From positions 1 through 32,475 of IMG/VR virus record IMGVR_UViG_3300025759_000384: 32,475 bases of DNA. The stretch is one strand, 5' to 3'. Below the pieces are notes generated by a model. The model was not told where the DNA came from and made no database searches. It worked only from the letters and a program-made list of their open reading frames with translations. The stretch's first letter is position 1, and every line of letters begins with the position of its first letter. Below, piece after piece: positions 25,069 to 31,816 of the stretch. The translations under genes and the position numbers were made by a program. This stretch comes from a virus.

Positions 25069-27675
25069 TTAATCTCCCATTCTGTACCAAGCTACTGGAG
25101 CGCCTCCTGGTAAGCTTGATAATTTAATTGATTTATTAGTACTATTTGCGTCATATATTAATTTTATTTGAGCTGGAGTAAGCTCCCTACTGAACACAGC
25201 TACCTCGTCTATTTTGCCATTTGCATAGTCATTTCCTTGATGACCAATTAAAACTGGTTGTGTTGAGTTTTCCATTGCTACATAACCACCTGAACTATTA
25301 TCAGTTTCACCTAATCGTGAGCCATTTAAATATAACTTAACACCATCTACACTTGAACTACCATCATAACTACAAGCTAAGTGTATCCATTGTCCTTCAT
25401 AACTTGTTAAAGTTGATGCAGATTTTTTACCAATATAGTTTTGGTTGCTATTATCATATAAATTCAATCTTAATGTATTATCACCACCTACTGCAAATAA
25501 CCACTCTTTAGGATTATTTATATTATATTTATTTATTATTCTAAATCTTGTAGCAACATCCATGTTTACCCAAACTGAAATACTAAAAGGACTATCATTT
25601 GTGCCATCTCCAAAACTAAAACTATCACTATCTCCACAATCTATGTACGAGCTTGTACCATCAAATTCCATAGAGTAATTATTATCTACTGTTACAAGCA
25701 TTGACATTTGAACTTCGTTATAACAACCGTCTGCATATGTACATCTAATTACAGGAGTACCCATAAAACCATTAGCCCATGAAACAACTCCAGTATTTTG
25801 ATCTACAGTTGCACCTGGGTCTGTGCTACTAAATTGACCACCAGCTGGCACTGTAGTAGGTGTTACTGATTGAGTAACCTCTGAGTCAAAAACATATGAT
25901 GGATAAGCAAATGGTAGAGTAGCATCTGTTGCATTTTCAGTAATGGTCCAGCCATTAGATACAAGTTCTGCCTCTAAAGTTCTAACCACGGAAGGTGCTT
26001 CTGTTATTTGACCGTTATAAAAGTTTACATTTAATGCACTGTTATAAGCAGTGGCTCTAAATCTTCTTATTAGATTATCAATTTGACAAGTTGTTAATGG
26101 ACCTGTTGTAGGTCCAACTAAACCTGCAAACCAATTACCAGTACTAGTTAAAGAACTAAAATCTGCATTAGTTGGAAATTTAACTTCTATAGGTGTTCCA
26201 GGGAAATAGAACATGTTTGTTACAGTAGTCAAACCTGAAAAATCTACGTTATTTCCAAATGTTACTTTATCTATGTGTGCACTACTAAACATTTGCGCAG
26301 CATTAGAAATTTTAACAGCTGTGTTTGAAAAATCAACATGTGAATCCGCGTCGGATATACGCATGCCAGAAAATGTATTTGGCATCAAAATAGTATTTGT
26401 CGAGCTAAACGTAGCTGAAGCTAAATCTGGAACATTAGTAAATCTAGCGTTGCTAAATAATTGACTAGTAGTAGTACAATTTGATAAATCAATATTTGAA
26501 ATATTTGGTGCTACGCCATTTGAAGAAGAAGATCCTACATTCATAAAAGTTTGATCCATTCTAGTAGGAGTTAAACTTTCTATAAATGTATTACTAAAGT
26601 TATCATTATCTGAAAAACTTAAATGATCTGAACCAAAAAATGTCCTAAACATATTAACACCACCAGCGGTGGCTCCCCAAGTATTTAATCCTATTATTTT
26701 TGAAATATCCGTATAATAAAAACTATTATCCATGCTGTTTACATTAGACATACCAAAATTAGTAAGGTTTATTTTAGCACCAGTATTTCCTAGTCCACCA
26801 TTAAAACTTGAGAAACTAGGGAATAGAGTACCTGAATAAGTTGTCCAATTGGACACGTTTAAAACAGCGTCAGTACCTATTATTTTAGCGCCATTAAACA
26901 TACCTGTTCCAGCCCAACCAGAGCTAGGGAAATTCCACCCTGATAAATCAGATGTGTTTTTAAACCTAACCGAAGTAAACCAATACACAGTGTAAATACC
27001 ATTTGATGCAGTAGTAGACCAGTCTATATTAGACATTAATAACTCACAACCATCTGTAGTCGCACTTCCTATGTTTGAAAAAGCATTATCAGATCTTGCG
27101 GTTAGCTTAATGACCATCCCTGTCATGTCTAGTTTTTGTAAATTAACTAAACCACTAAAAGGAGAACCACCATACCAATTAACGCCAGCTGTTAAATCCC
27201 AATTTTTTATATCTGCTTCTAATAATGATGTACAGCCAGCAAACATTTTTACTATATTAGCACCTGCGCTAGCAATAAATTTAGTAGTACTTATGTCTGA
27301 CAAAGAAGTGCAATCTTTAAAACAATTAGACATAAGACTCCAAGGATTAGCACCCCAAGATAAAACTTTACTTACGTTGGTTTGACCACCTACAACTGCA
27401 AATTTATCAGCATAAGTAGTATCAGTTGTCTTATTTATAGAAACAACACCAGCTGTACCATCAGGAGCTGCTATAGAATTACTACCAGCCGTAGTTACCT
27501 CAGTACCATTTGGCCATTTTATAGTAAATGTTCCAGTTGCTGCAGGTTGTGCTTTTATTGTTACAGCACCTGTTACTTGAAATTGAAAATCATAGGTACC
27601 CGCTGACCAACCTGGTCTACCCGGCCCTGGCTTATTTGACAAATCGGGGATCGGCATCCCCAGTCCCATAAACAT
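25069..27675 (-). CDS. Adsorption/tail protein: DUF285/BspA-like repeats plus LamG domain, 868 aa
   Basis: The N-terminus is MFMGLGMPIPDLSNKPGPGR (a start at the third residue, 27669, is equally possible). A beta domain (about residues 25-115) precedes roughly fifteen 20-30 residue repeats of the type M-F-x-x-C-T-S-L or N-T-F-S-G-M with W-D/S-x-S-x-V, as in DUF285/BspA-like surface repeats (about 115-560). An Ig-like segment lies near 600-664 and one LamG-like domain at about 666-845. It ends abruptly with PGGAPVAWYRMGD, a linker that in the next gene follows LamG domains. It likely binds a surface carbohydrate or acts as a spike. It is followed at two bases by the five-LamG protein. Confidence 0.8.
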   Translation of the reverse strand: MFMGLGMPIPDLSNKPGPGRPGWSAGTYDFQFQVTGAVTIKAQPAATGTFTIKWPNGTEVTTAGSNSIAAPDGTAGVVSINKTTDTTYADKFAVVGGQTNVSKVLSWGANPWSLMSNCFKDCTSLSDISTTKFIASAGANIVKMFAGCTSLLEADIKNWDLTAGVNWYGGSPFSGLVNLQKLDMTGMVIKLTARSDNAFSNIGSATTDGCELLMSNIDWSTTASNGIYTVYWFTSVRFKNTSDLSGWNFPSSGWAGTGMFNGAKIIGTDAVLNVSNWTTYSGTLFPSFSSFNGGLGNTGAKINLTNFGMSNVNSMDNSFYYTDISKIIGLNTWGATAGGVNMFRTFFGSDHLSFSDNDNFSNTFIESLTPTRMDQTFMNVGSSSSNGVAPNISNIDLSNCTTTSQLFSNARFTNVPDLASATFSSTNTILMPNTFSGMRISDADSHVDFSNTAVKISNAAQMFSSAHIDKVTFGNNVDFSGLTTVTNMFYFPGTPIEVKFPTNADFSSLTSTGNWFAGLVGPTTGPLTTCQIDNLIRRFRATAYNSALNVNFYNGQITEAPSVVRTLEAELVSNGWTITENATDATLPFAYPSYVFDSEVTQSVTPTTVPAGGQFSSTDPGATVDQNTGVVSWANGFMGTPVIRCTYADGCYNEVQMSMLVTVDNNYSMEFDGTSSYIDCGDSDSFSFGDGTNDSPFSISVWVNMDVATRFRIINKYNINNPKEWLFAVGGDNTLRLNLYDNSNQNYIGKKSASTLTSYEGQWIHLACSYDGSSSVDGVKLYLNGSRLGETDNSSGGYVAMENSTQPVLIGHQGNDYANGKIDEVAVFSRELTPAQIKLIYDANSTNKSIKLSSLPGGAPVAWYRMGD
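27646..27661 (-). other. GC-rich hairpin at the 5' end of the BspA-like fibre gene
   Basis: GGGGAT-GCCG-ATCCCC (minus strand) is a perfect 6-bp stem with a tetraloop, lying 7 bases into the gene from 27669 (13 from 27675). It is inside a GC-rich island (about 27605-27666) that contrasts with the A/T-rich surroundings and encodes the Pro/Gly-rich MGLGMPIPDLSNKPGPGRPG segment. It could affect translation initiation or mark a recombination anchor. Confidence 0.4.
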
Positions 27676-27681
27676 ACTATC

Positions 27682-27981
27682 TTAATATAAAGCTATTATT
27701 TCTCCTCCACCTGCATCTAATGTAACACTAGAAGCTGTAACGTGCGTGACTAACATTGGTAAAAATGAACCAGCAGTAACTCCTTTAAATAGTACGGTGC
27801 TACCACCTTCTAAAGTAACTGTAATGTCCATACCTACTCCAATATATAATGCACATCCTATAGTGTCTGTATTAGCTATTCTATCACCTAACGTGTAGTT
27901 GGCAGGTTTTAAATCTAATGCATCATGAGCAAAAACTCTTGGTTGAGCATTTTGATTTCCTGATAATCCTCTTATTGCCAT
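27682..27981 (-). CDS. Small beta-rich virion-type protein, 99 aa
   Basis: The protein starts MAIRGLSGNQNAQPRVFAHD and has a beta-rich core: ALYIGVGMDITVTLEGGST (residues 44-62) then VLFKGVTAGSFLPMLVTHVT (63-82), ending in GEIIALY. The pattern C-x-L-Y-I/V-G-x-G, then F-K-x-V-x-x-G-x-F-L-P, is familiar to me from small structural proteins near the tail genes of marine phages. It might be a decoration, spike or head-completion protein. The gene precedes the BspA-like fibre by six bases, and its leader is AAAATAAATAAATAAATAAA. Confidence 0.7.
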   Translation of the reverse strand: MAIRGLSGNQNAQPRVFAHDALDLKPANYTLGDRIANTDTIGCALYIGVGMDITVTLEGGSTVLFKGVTAGSFLPMLVTHVTASSVTLDAGGGEIIALY

Positions 27982-27986
27982 TTTAT

Positions 27987-28436
27987 TTATTTATTTATTT
28001 TTGTAATTTTTTCAGCACCTCTTGATCCAAAGTATGCTACGTATACTGTAACCAGCAACGTTTTTAATAAGTTTATCCAAGCATCATCTACGTCAAATTG
28101 TAAATGAAATGAATCTACAGCCATCATAAACACTGAAGATGCAGTTAAAAATACTAAAGCTAATGGTCTAGTATTTTTGCTAAGCCATGAATCAGATTTC
28201 ATATCAGCTCTCCATCTACTTGAAACTTCTTTTAATTCTTGTAAGTCTTGTTCAATAAGCTTCATTGCTTGTTCTTTGTCAACAGCTTTAATCTTAGTAT
28301 CACTTGCTATAAGATTTTTTACTACACCTAGTGTTCCTTGATTAGGTAACACGTCACCTAATGCAGATAAAACCTTAGGAGCTTTACTAGCTAAAAAAGC
28401 GCCTACCTTAGTTTCTTTAAATGTTTTGTTTTTCAT
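27987..28436 (-). CDS. Holin-like membrane protein (GTA-type 3TM holin resemblance), 149 aa
   Basis: The N-terminal half is soluble and helical (MKNKTFKETKVGAFLASKAP to about residue 75). Then comes SSRWRADMKSDSWLSKNTRP, followed by membrane segments at about residues 93-110 (LALVFLTASSVFMMAVD) and 122-140 (INLLKTLLVTVYVAYFGS). It ends in a basic tail. The R-W-x-x-D-x-x-S-D-S-W-L-S-K-x-x-R-P motif before a membrane pair is what I recall from the holin family of gene-transfer agents. A role in letting lysin through the inner membrane is plausible, though such proteins are also annotated as structural. It overlaps the HExxH gene by four bases (ATGA), so the two are probably co-translated. Confidence 0.7.
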   Translation of the reverse strand: MKNKTFKETKVGAFLASKAPKVLSALGDVLPNQGTLGVVKNLIASDTKIKAVDKEQAMKLIEQDLQELKEVSSRWRADMKSDSWLSKNTRPLALVFLTASSVFMMAVDSFHLQFDVDDAWINLLKTLLVTVYVAYFGSRGAEKITKINK

Positions 28437-29257
28437 TGCACAAATGTATTTCTATCTGAAAAATATTTTTTTAATTGTTTTTTAGTACCTTTAGGAGTAG
28501 CTGCATGACCTGAAAAATGCGTAGCTTTTGAGTCGTGATATAGATTATCTCCACCTGTTCTCACTAAACTACTTTTAGCTAATTCATCTCCTTTTTTATT
28601 AAAATACTTTCTTCCTTTTTGTACGCCTTTACGATCTTCTACATATATAGGATTTAACTCTTTGTATTCGTTTTTAGGAATCATTAGCTTGTGCTTTGTT
28701 ATTTTGTTACCTCCAGATTTATAAGTATTTGATTTTGAAGTTCTTTTTTTAGCATAATCACTTATTCCAGGAAACCTATCACCTTCATCTGTATACACGT
28801 TAACTTTTTTGTGCTGTAATCTGTTTTTAATTTTATCTCCAGCCTTTTTAATTAATCCTCTATTAGCTAATACAGAACCTGGTTCCATTTTGCCTCTATG
28901 TCCTTTTAGTTTAAAATTTTTATTCATACCTTCTGTTTGATCATATACTTCTTTTTCCCATGGTAAATCCTTAGCACCTTCATCCATGCTAGATCTAGAA
29001 TAAGTTTTACCTTTCCAATAAACGTTTTTATCATCATAATCTAGTTTAGGAACACCATTTTTATCAAGATCATTCATTTGCTCTTGATGTAATTTTTCAT
29101 GTTTTACTACTTCTCTAAACTGCACAGGATCTGTTACTTCTTTATTAATATCTATAGTACCGTCGTTATTAGCTTTACCTAAAACGCCATTTTCCATATC
29201 AACCCTTCTTATAGGTGAGAAGTTTTTTAATAAATCATTTTTTAATTTAAAAGCCAT
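28433..29257 (-). CDS. HExxH zinc-metallopeptidase-like protein, 274 aa
   Basis: The N-terminus is MAFKLKNDLLKNFSPIRRVD. Residues 53-60 read HEKLHQEQ, an HExxHxxQ motif like that of DUF4157-type (gluzincin-like) zinc peptidases; a WEKE segment at 100-103 could supply the third Glu ligand. The rest (about 110-274) is very rich in lysine, glycine and asparagine, with a GHRGKMEPGSV segment and a KYFSDRNTFV end. No signal peptide or membrane segment is seen. Its small catalytic part may be packaged or act in the host; the substrate is unknown. The MAFKLK start is shared with the 204-residue gene. It overlaps the holin-like gene by four bases. Confidence 0.7.
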   Translation of the reverse strand: MAFKLKNDLLKNFSPIRRVDMENGVLGKANNDGTIDINKEVTDPVQFREVVKHEKLHQEQMNDLDKNGVPKLDYDDKNVYWKGKTYSRSSMDEGAKDLPWEKEVYDQTEGMNKNFKLKGHRGKMEPGSVLANRGLIKKAGDKIKNRLQHKKVNVYTDEGDRFPGISDYAKKRTSKSNTYKSGGNKITKHKLMIPKNEYKELNPIYVEDRKGVQKGRKYFNKKGDELAKSSLVRTGGDNLYHDSKATHFSGHAATPKGTKKQLKKYFSDRNTFVQ

Positions 29258-29258
29258 A

Positions 29259-29405
29259 TTATTTATTGTTATAAGGAAAATAATGATTTAATATATTTTT
29301 TCTTTTGTGGCAGCCACAACCTCCAGGTATTGAGTCTGCTAATTTTTTTATACCTGTTGCTTTTGTAAATTTTTCTATAGTATCGCCTAATCCTTTTGAT
29401 TTCAT
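29259..29405 (-). CDS. 48-aa phage protein with GLGDTIEKFTKATG and CGC motif
   Basis: This short gene was found by reading the minus strand between two larger genes. It runs from ATG at 29405 to TAA at 29259, one base before the next ATG. It starts MKSKGLGDTIEKFTKATGIK, then KLADSIPGG, a C-G-C motif at residues 30-32, HKRKNILN, and ends YFPYNNK. The layout (G-L-G-D-T-I/V-E-K, then C-G-C-x-x-R-x-x-x-L-N, then F-P-Y) is one I associate with small proteins near lysis genes of Bacteroidota phages and prophages. The cysteines may bind a metal; function is unknown. Confidence 0.7.
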   Translation of the reverse strand: MKSKGLGDTIEKFTKATGIKKLADSIPGGCGCHKRKNILNHYFPYNNK

Positions 29406-29414
29406 AATATTAAT

Positions 29415-29732
29415 TTAACAGTTCCACCTACGTCTAGCAGCTTTACCTCTTTCACCAGTCCAACCTTTTGATCTAGCACAAAATGATTTTCTTCTTTTCC
29501 AAGCTTTACTACCTTTTTTCAATTTTTTAGGATCTGTAGTTACAGCTGTTTTAAGTTTACTTCCAGGGTTTTTACGTCTATATTCTTTAACACCTTTTTC
29601 AGTCATACCACCGCCAGCTGCTCCGCCTGTAGCGCTTTTATCTTTTGACACTTTGTTAAAGTTTTTACCTCTACCAATAGTTCTTCTAGGTTCACCTGTT
29701 TTTAAAAATGGGTTATTATGTTGAATATACAT
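29415..29732 (-). CDS. Small basic protein with C-terminal Cys/Arg domain, 105 aa
   Basis: The N-terminus is MYIQHNNPFLKTGEPRRTIG; a Gly/Ala/Ser-rich middle (SATGGAAGGGMTEKG) is followed by a strongly basic domain ending KSFCARSKGWTGERGKAARR and WNC. Nearly a third of the residues are K or R. The G-S-K-A-x-K-R-R-K-S-F-C-A-R ... R-R-R-W-N-C pattern is recurrent in phage and giant-virus small proteins of unknown function. It may bind DNA or be packaged. It precedes the CGC protein and follows another basic small protein, in a run of three. Confidence 0.7.
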   Translation of the reverse strand: MYIQHNNPFLKTGEPRRTIGRGKNFNKVSKDKSATGGAAGGGMTEKGVKEYRRKNPGSKLKTAVTTDPKKLKKGSKAWKRRKSFCARSKGWTGERGKAARRRWNC

Positions 29733-29741
29733 ATCTATCTT

Positions 29742-30071
29742 TTATTCTCCACATTTTTTACTTGGATCATCGACTCTTCTCCAGTCTTCTTTTTCAAACC
29801 AGTCTCTAAGTGTAGCTCCTTTTTTACGAGCTCCTTTTACATTAGTCTTAGATGATCTTTTATATTTACCTTTAGCACCTGCAGATTTTTTAGCACTAAC
29901 AAGTTCTTTTCTTTTTTCAGCAGATAAACTTTTTATTTTAGCAGCAGGTAAACAAGTTTTAGTTGTTCCTCCACCTTTTTGTTTGTTTAATGGAGATTTT
30001 TTACAACTGCCTTTACTTCCTTTTTTGTTTAAAGGAGATGGTACGTTTTTATATCTTAAACTAAAAGACAT
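29742..30071 (-). CDS. Small basic protein with duplicated SPLNK motif, 109 aa
   Basis: The start MSFSLRYKNVPSPLNKKGSK contains SPLNK, repeated as KSPLNKQKG at about residues 24-32. A lysine-rich centre (SAEKRKELVSAKKSAGAKGK) leads to a conserved-looking end: ARKKGATLRDWFEKEDWRRV then DDPSKKCGE. It overlaps the previous stop by one base (TAATG), so translation is probably coupled. The final domain resembles short viral domains with L-R-D-W-F and C-G-x motifs, but I cannot name the family. A DNA-contacting or minor virion role is possible. Confidence 0.7.
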   Translation of the reverse strand: MSFSLRYKNVPSPLNKKGSKGSCKKSPLNKQKGGGTTKTCLPAAKIKSLSAEKRKELVSAKKSAGAKGKYKRSSKTNVKGARKKGATLRDWFEKEDWRRVDDPSKKCGE

Positions 30072-30247
30072 TATTTTTTTCTATTTCTATTACCTTTACC
30101 CATCTTACTTGGTCCACCAGCTTTAGTACATCTTACGCCCCATCCACTAGCATAAGCACTTGGCCATACTTTAAATTTCTTTTTTGCTGCTGCTTTACAA
30201 GCTGCTGATATTTTAGTTCTTTTTATACCACTTCTTTTAGTTGCCAT
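30071..30247 (-). CDS. Small basic protein with KVWPSAYASGWGVRC motif, 58 aa
   Basis: The start at 30247 (MATKRSGIKRTKISAACKAA) gives TAATG coupling with the upstream coiled-coil gene; a GTG two codons upstream is less likely. The protein is very basic, with KKKFKVWPSAYASGWGVRC at about residues 23-41 and a K/R-rich tail. The pattern F-K-x-W-P-S-A-Y-A-S-G is one I recall in small phage and giant-virus proteins. It is the first of three basic small genes and may bind nucleic acid; function is unproven. Confidence 0.7.
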   Translation of the reverse strand: MATKRSGIKRTKISAACKAAAKKKFKVWPSAYASGWGVRCTKAGGPSKMGKGNRNRKK

Positions 30248-30660
30248 TACCACTTTTTCTTTTTGCTAGGAACTTCAACTTTTTTTACTATTACAGTTGT
30301 TTTAGGTTTTCTATTTTGTAGTTCTACTAGTTTAGCGTTTAATTCATCTAGCATAGCATCAGCTTCAGTACCATCTTGTATCATAGCTGATGTTATTTTA
30401 ATTTCTTCTTTTAATATATCTTGAGTTTGCTCTAGCATCTCTACTTGATCACTCAATTGCATGATCATTTTTTCGTTCCACTCTTCTTTTAACTCATACT
30501 CTAAACGAGTTACTTCTACAGGTGGTAGCTTTTTAGCTTCTTCAATATCTGCCTGTAATGTGTAGTACATACCTACGAAAGAGGCTGTAACCATTATTAT
30601 TGCTACTACAGTTTTTAAGTCAAGTTGTATATTTGTATTTTCAGAGATCTTTGTACTCAT
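30247..30660 (-). CDS. Membrane-anchored coiled-coil protein (spanin-like position), 137 aa
   Basis: I prefer the ATG at 30660 (MSTKISENTNIQLDLKTVVA); the longer form would overlap most of the end of the amidase with an unlikely extension, while this one overlaps it by 20 bases. One membrane segment lies at about residues 17-34 (TVVAIIMVTASFVGMYYTL). It is followed by a long coiled coil (about 37-115, rich in E, K, L, Q and D) and a basic C-terminus (VKKVEVPSKKKKW). This is the shape of an inner-membrane spanin or of a membrane-tethered assembly factor. Location just after the amidase suggests a lysis role; no outer-membrane lipoprotein partner was found here. Confidence 0.7.
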   Translation of the reverse strand: MSTKISENTNIQLDLKTVVAIIMVTASFVGMYYTLQADIEEAKKLPPVEVTRLEYELKEEWNEKMIMQLSDQVEMLEQTQDILKEEIKITSAMIQDGTEADAMLDELNAKLVELQNRKPKTTVIVKKVEVPSKKKKW

Positions 30661-31054
30661 TAGTTGCATCGAATGACGGGCATGCTTTATTAGCAAACTC
30701 GTTGTGTGAATATATAGTAGCAAGCGGATACATCGCCATTAGTGTTTTAAGGACGTGTAACAAGCTTTCTTTTTGTTCTGGTGTTCTAGTATCCTTCGGC
30801 GTCTTACCATCACTCTCTACGCCTCCGCAATAACAAATTCCTATTGAATTACGATTGTGATTTTTACAATGAGCCCCGGTTTTATCTATATCTCTTCCTT
30901 TTTTAATAGTGCCATCGAGTTCGATGTAAAAATGATAGCCTATGTCTGTCCAACCTCTACCTTCAACGTGCCACTTCTTAATAGTTTCAACAGGTATATG
31001 TTGTCCTTCTCTTGTAGCAGAGCAATGTACTATAATCTCATTTATACTTCTCAT
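30641..31054 (-). CDS. Endolysin: N-acetylmuramoyl-L-alanine amidase (T7 lysozyme type)
   Basis: The 137-residue protein is a single Amidase_2 domain. Zinc ligands by alignment with T7 lysozyme are H10 (IIVHCSATR), H117 (IYSHNEFAN) and C125 (KACPSFD); the catalytic Y40 (GYHFYIE) and K123 are present. It cleaves the bond between N-acetylmuramic acid and L-alanine in peptidoglycan. No signal peptide is seen, so it needs a holin; a holin-like 53-residue gene sits directly upstream and overlaps its start (ATGA). In T7 the same protein also inhibits RNA polymerase, which cannot be judged here. The length and residues look intact, so it should be active. Confidence 0.93.
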   Translation of the reverse strand: MRSINEIIVHCSATREGQHIPVETIKKWHVEGRGWTDIGYHFYIELDGTIKKGRDIDKTGAHCKNHNRNSIGICYCGGVESDGKTPKDTRTPEQKESLLHVLKTLMAMYPLATIYSHNEFANKACPSFDATNEYKDL

Positions 31055-31212
31055 TTCTTATTCTTATGTAATAATAACCATTTGTGGACTGTGTATCCTA
31101 TAGTTAAAGCTAATAATAATATTTCTAATGCTGGTTCTATCCAGTTTAAACTAGCTAAAGCAAATGAAGATGCATTTAACAAATACAGCTTCAAATCTTC
31201 TGCACCTATCAC
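31051..31212 (-). CDS. Small holin-like membrane protein, 53 aa
   Basis: This short gene was found by reading the gap upstream of the amidase. It starts at GTG 31212, overlapping the TGA of the previous small gene (GTGA), and ends with TGA overlapping the amidase ATG (ATGA). It opens MIGAEDLKLYLLNASSFALA, followed by a short turn and a strong hydrophobic segment (PALEILLLALTIGYTVHKWL, residues 27-46), ending LLHKNKK. That gives one clear and one weak membrane segment with a positive C-terminus, a typical class II-like holin shape. Tight coupling to the amidase supports a holin role; the start choice rests on the overlap. Confidence 0.7.
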   Translation of the reverse strand: MIGAEDLKLYLLNASSFALASLNWIEPALEILLLALTIGYTVHKWLLLHKNKK

Positions 31213-31376
31213 TTGTTAGCGTTGAGCACTGGATTTCCTTTATACGTACAATTATCTATCTCTAGTGTAGATTTTATTGTAGTATTTCTAGAAACCATTA
31301 CTCTTTTACCTAATGGTTTTTGAGCTGGGCTTATATCCACTCCAGCTGGCTTTTGATATTCTCCTATACTTGGCAT
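31209..31376 (-). CDS. Short ORF upstream of the lysis genes, 55 aa
   Basis: It runs from ATG 31376, two bases after the stop of the 145-residue gene, to TGA 31209, and overlaps the holin-like gene by four bases (GTGA). It starts MPSIGEYQKPAGVDISPAQK and ends YKGNPVLNANK with one cysteine. No motif or membrane segment is seen. The gene is supported by the tight junctions on both sides and the full use of the space; function is unknown. Confidence 0.6.
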   Translation of the reverse strand: MPSIGEYQKPAGVDISPAQKPLGKRVMVSRNTTIKSTLEIDNCTYKGNPVLNANK

Positions 31377-31378
31377 AG

Positions 31379-31816
31379 TTAATTTTTTAATTGTTTGTTA
31401 AATAGTGATCCTTTAGTTTCTATTTCAGGATCTGCTACTGACATAGGTCTAGTATCACTGAAATTTGGTCTAGCACTACCAGTTCCATTTGTAGCTGGAT
31501 CTTGCACTGTGCTTGTCATAAATTCTTTAAAGTTTAATGGAGTAGCTGGAGCAAAAGGTGCTGGGGCAACAAGTGATGGATCTTGATTTACATCTTGAGG
31601 TTGCTCTTCCATTGCGCCAACTAGCGTATCTAGTTTTTCGTTTATAGAGTCAAGTTTGTTATCTTCGTGCTCGCCAGACATCTGAGCTCCAGTAGCTTTA
31701 GCTAATCCTTTTATGCCTCCTCCATATTCTTTTCTATTTACAAAACCTTTTGCAAGGTTTTTAGCTAAGCCTAAGCCTCCCATGCCTAAAACTCCTATAT
31801 TCAATGGACTACTCAT
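31379..31816 (-). CDS. Low-complexity protein of unknown function, 145 aa
   Basis: It starts MSSPLNIGVLGMGGLGLAKN, a glycine-rich hydrophobic N-terminus carrying SPLN, then an acidic linker and a proline/alanine-rich middle (VAPAPFAPATPLNFKEFMTS, about residues 83-102). It ends KGSLFNKQLKN. No enzymatic motif is visible. It overlaps the 204-residue gene by eight bases. The SPLN start resembles the openings of neighbouring small proteins. It could be a minor structural or membrane-associated protein; coding nature is likely but function is not known. Confidence 0.65.
   Translation of the reverse strand: MSSPLNIGVLGMGGLGLAKNLAKGFVNRKEYGGGIKGLAKATGAQMSGEHEDNKLDSINEKLDTLVGAMEEQPQDVNQDPSLVAPAPFAPATPLNFKEFMTSTVQDPATNGTGSARPNFSDTRPMSVADPEIETKGSLFNKQLKN

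Noticed and set aside
17310-30660. Stop-codon reassignment (as in some crAss-like phages).
   Set aside because: All large genes are intact under the standard bacterial code, and TAA, TAG and TGA all end genes with the next start close by.
30661-30723. A longer start for the membrane-anchored coiled-coil protein, within the amidase 3' end.
   Set aside because: The added residues (MLLYIHTTSLLIKHARHSMQ) are translated from the amidase coding sequence in another frame, and the internal ATG at 30660 gives the usual short overlap.
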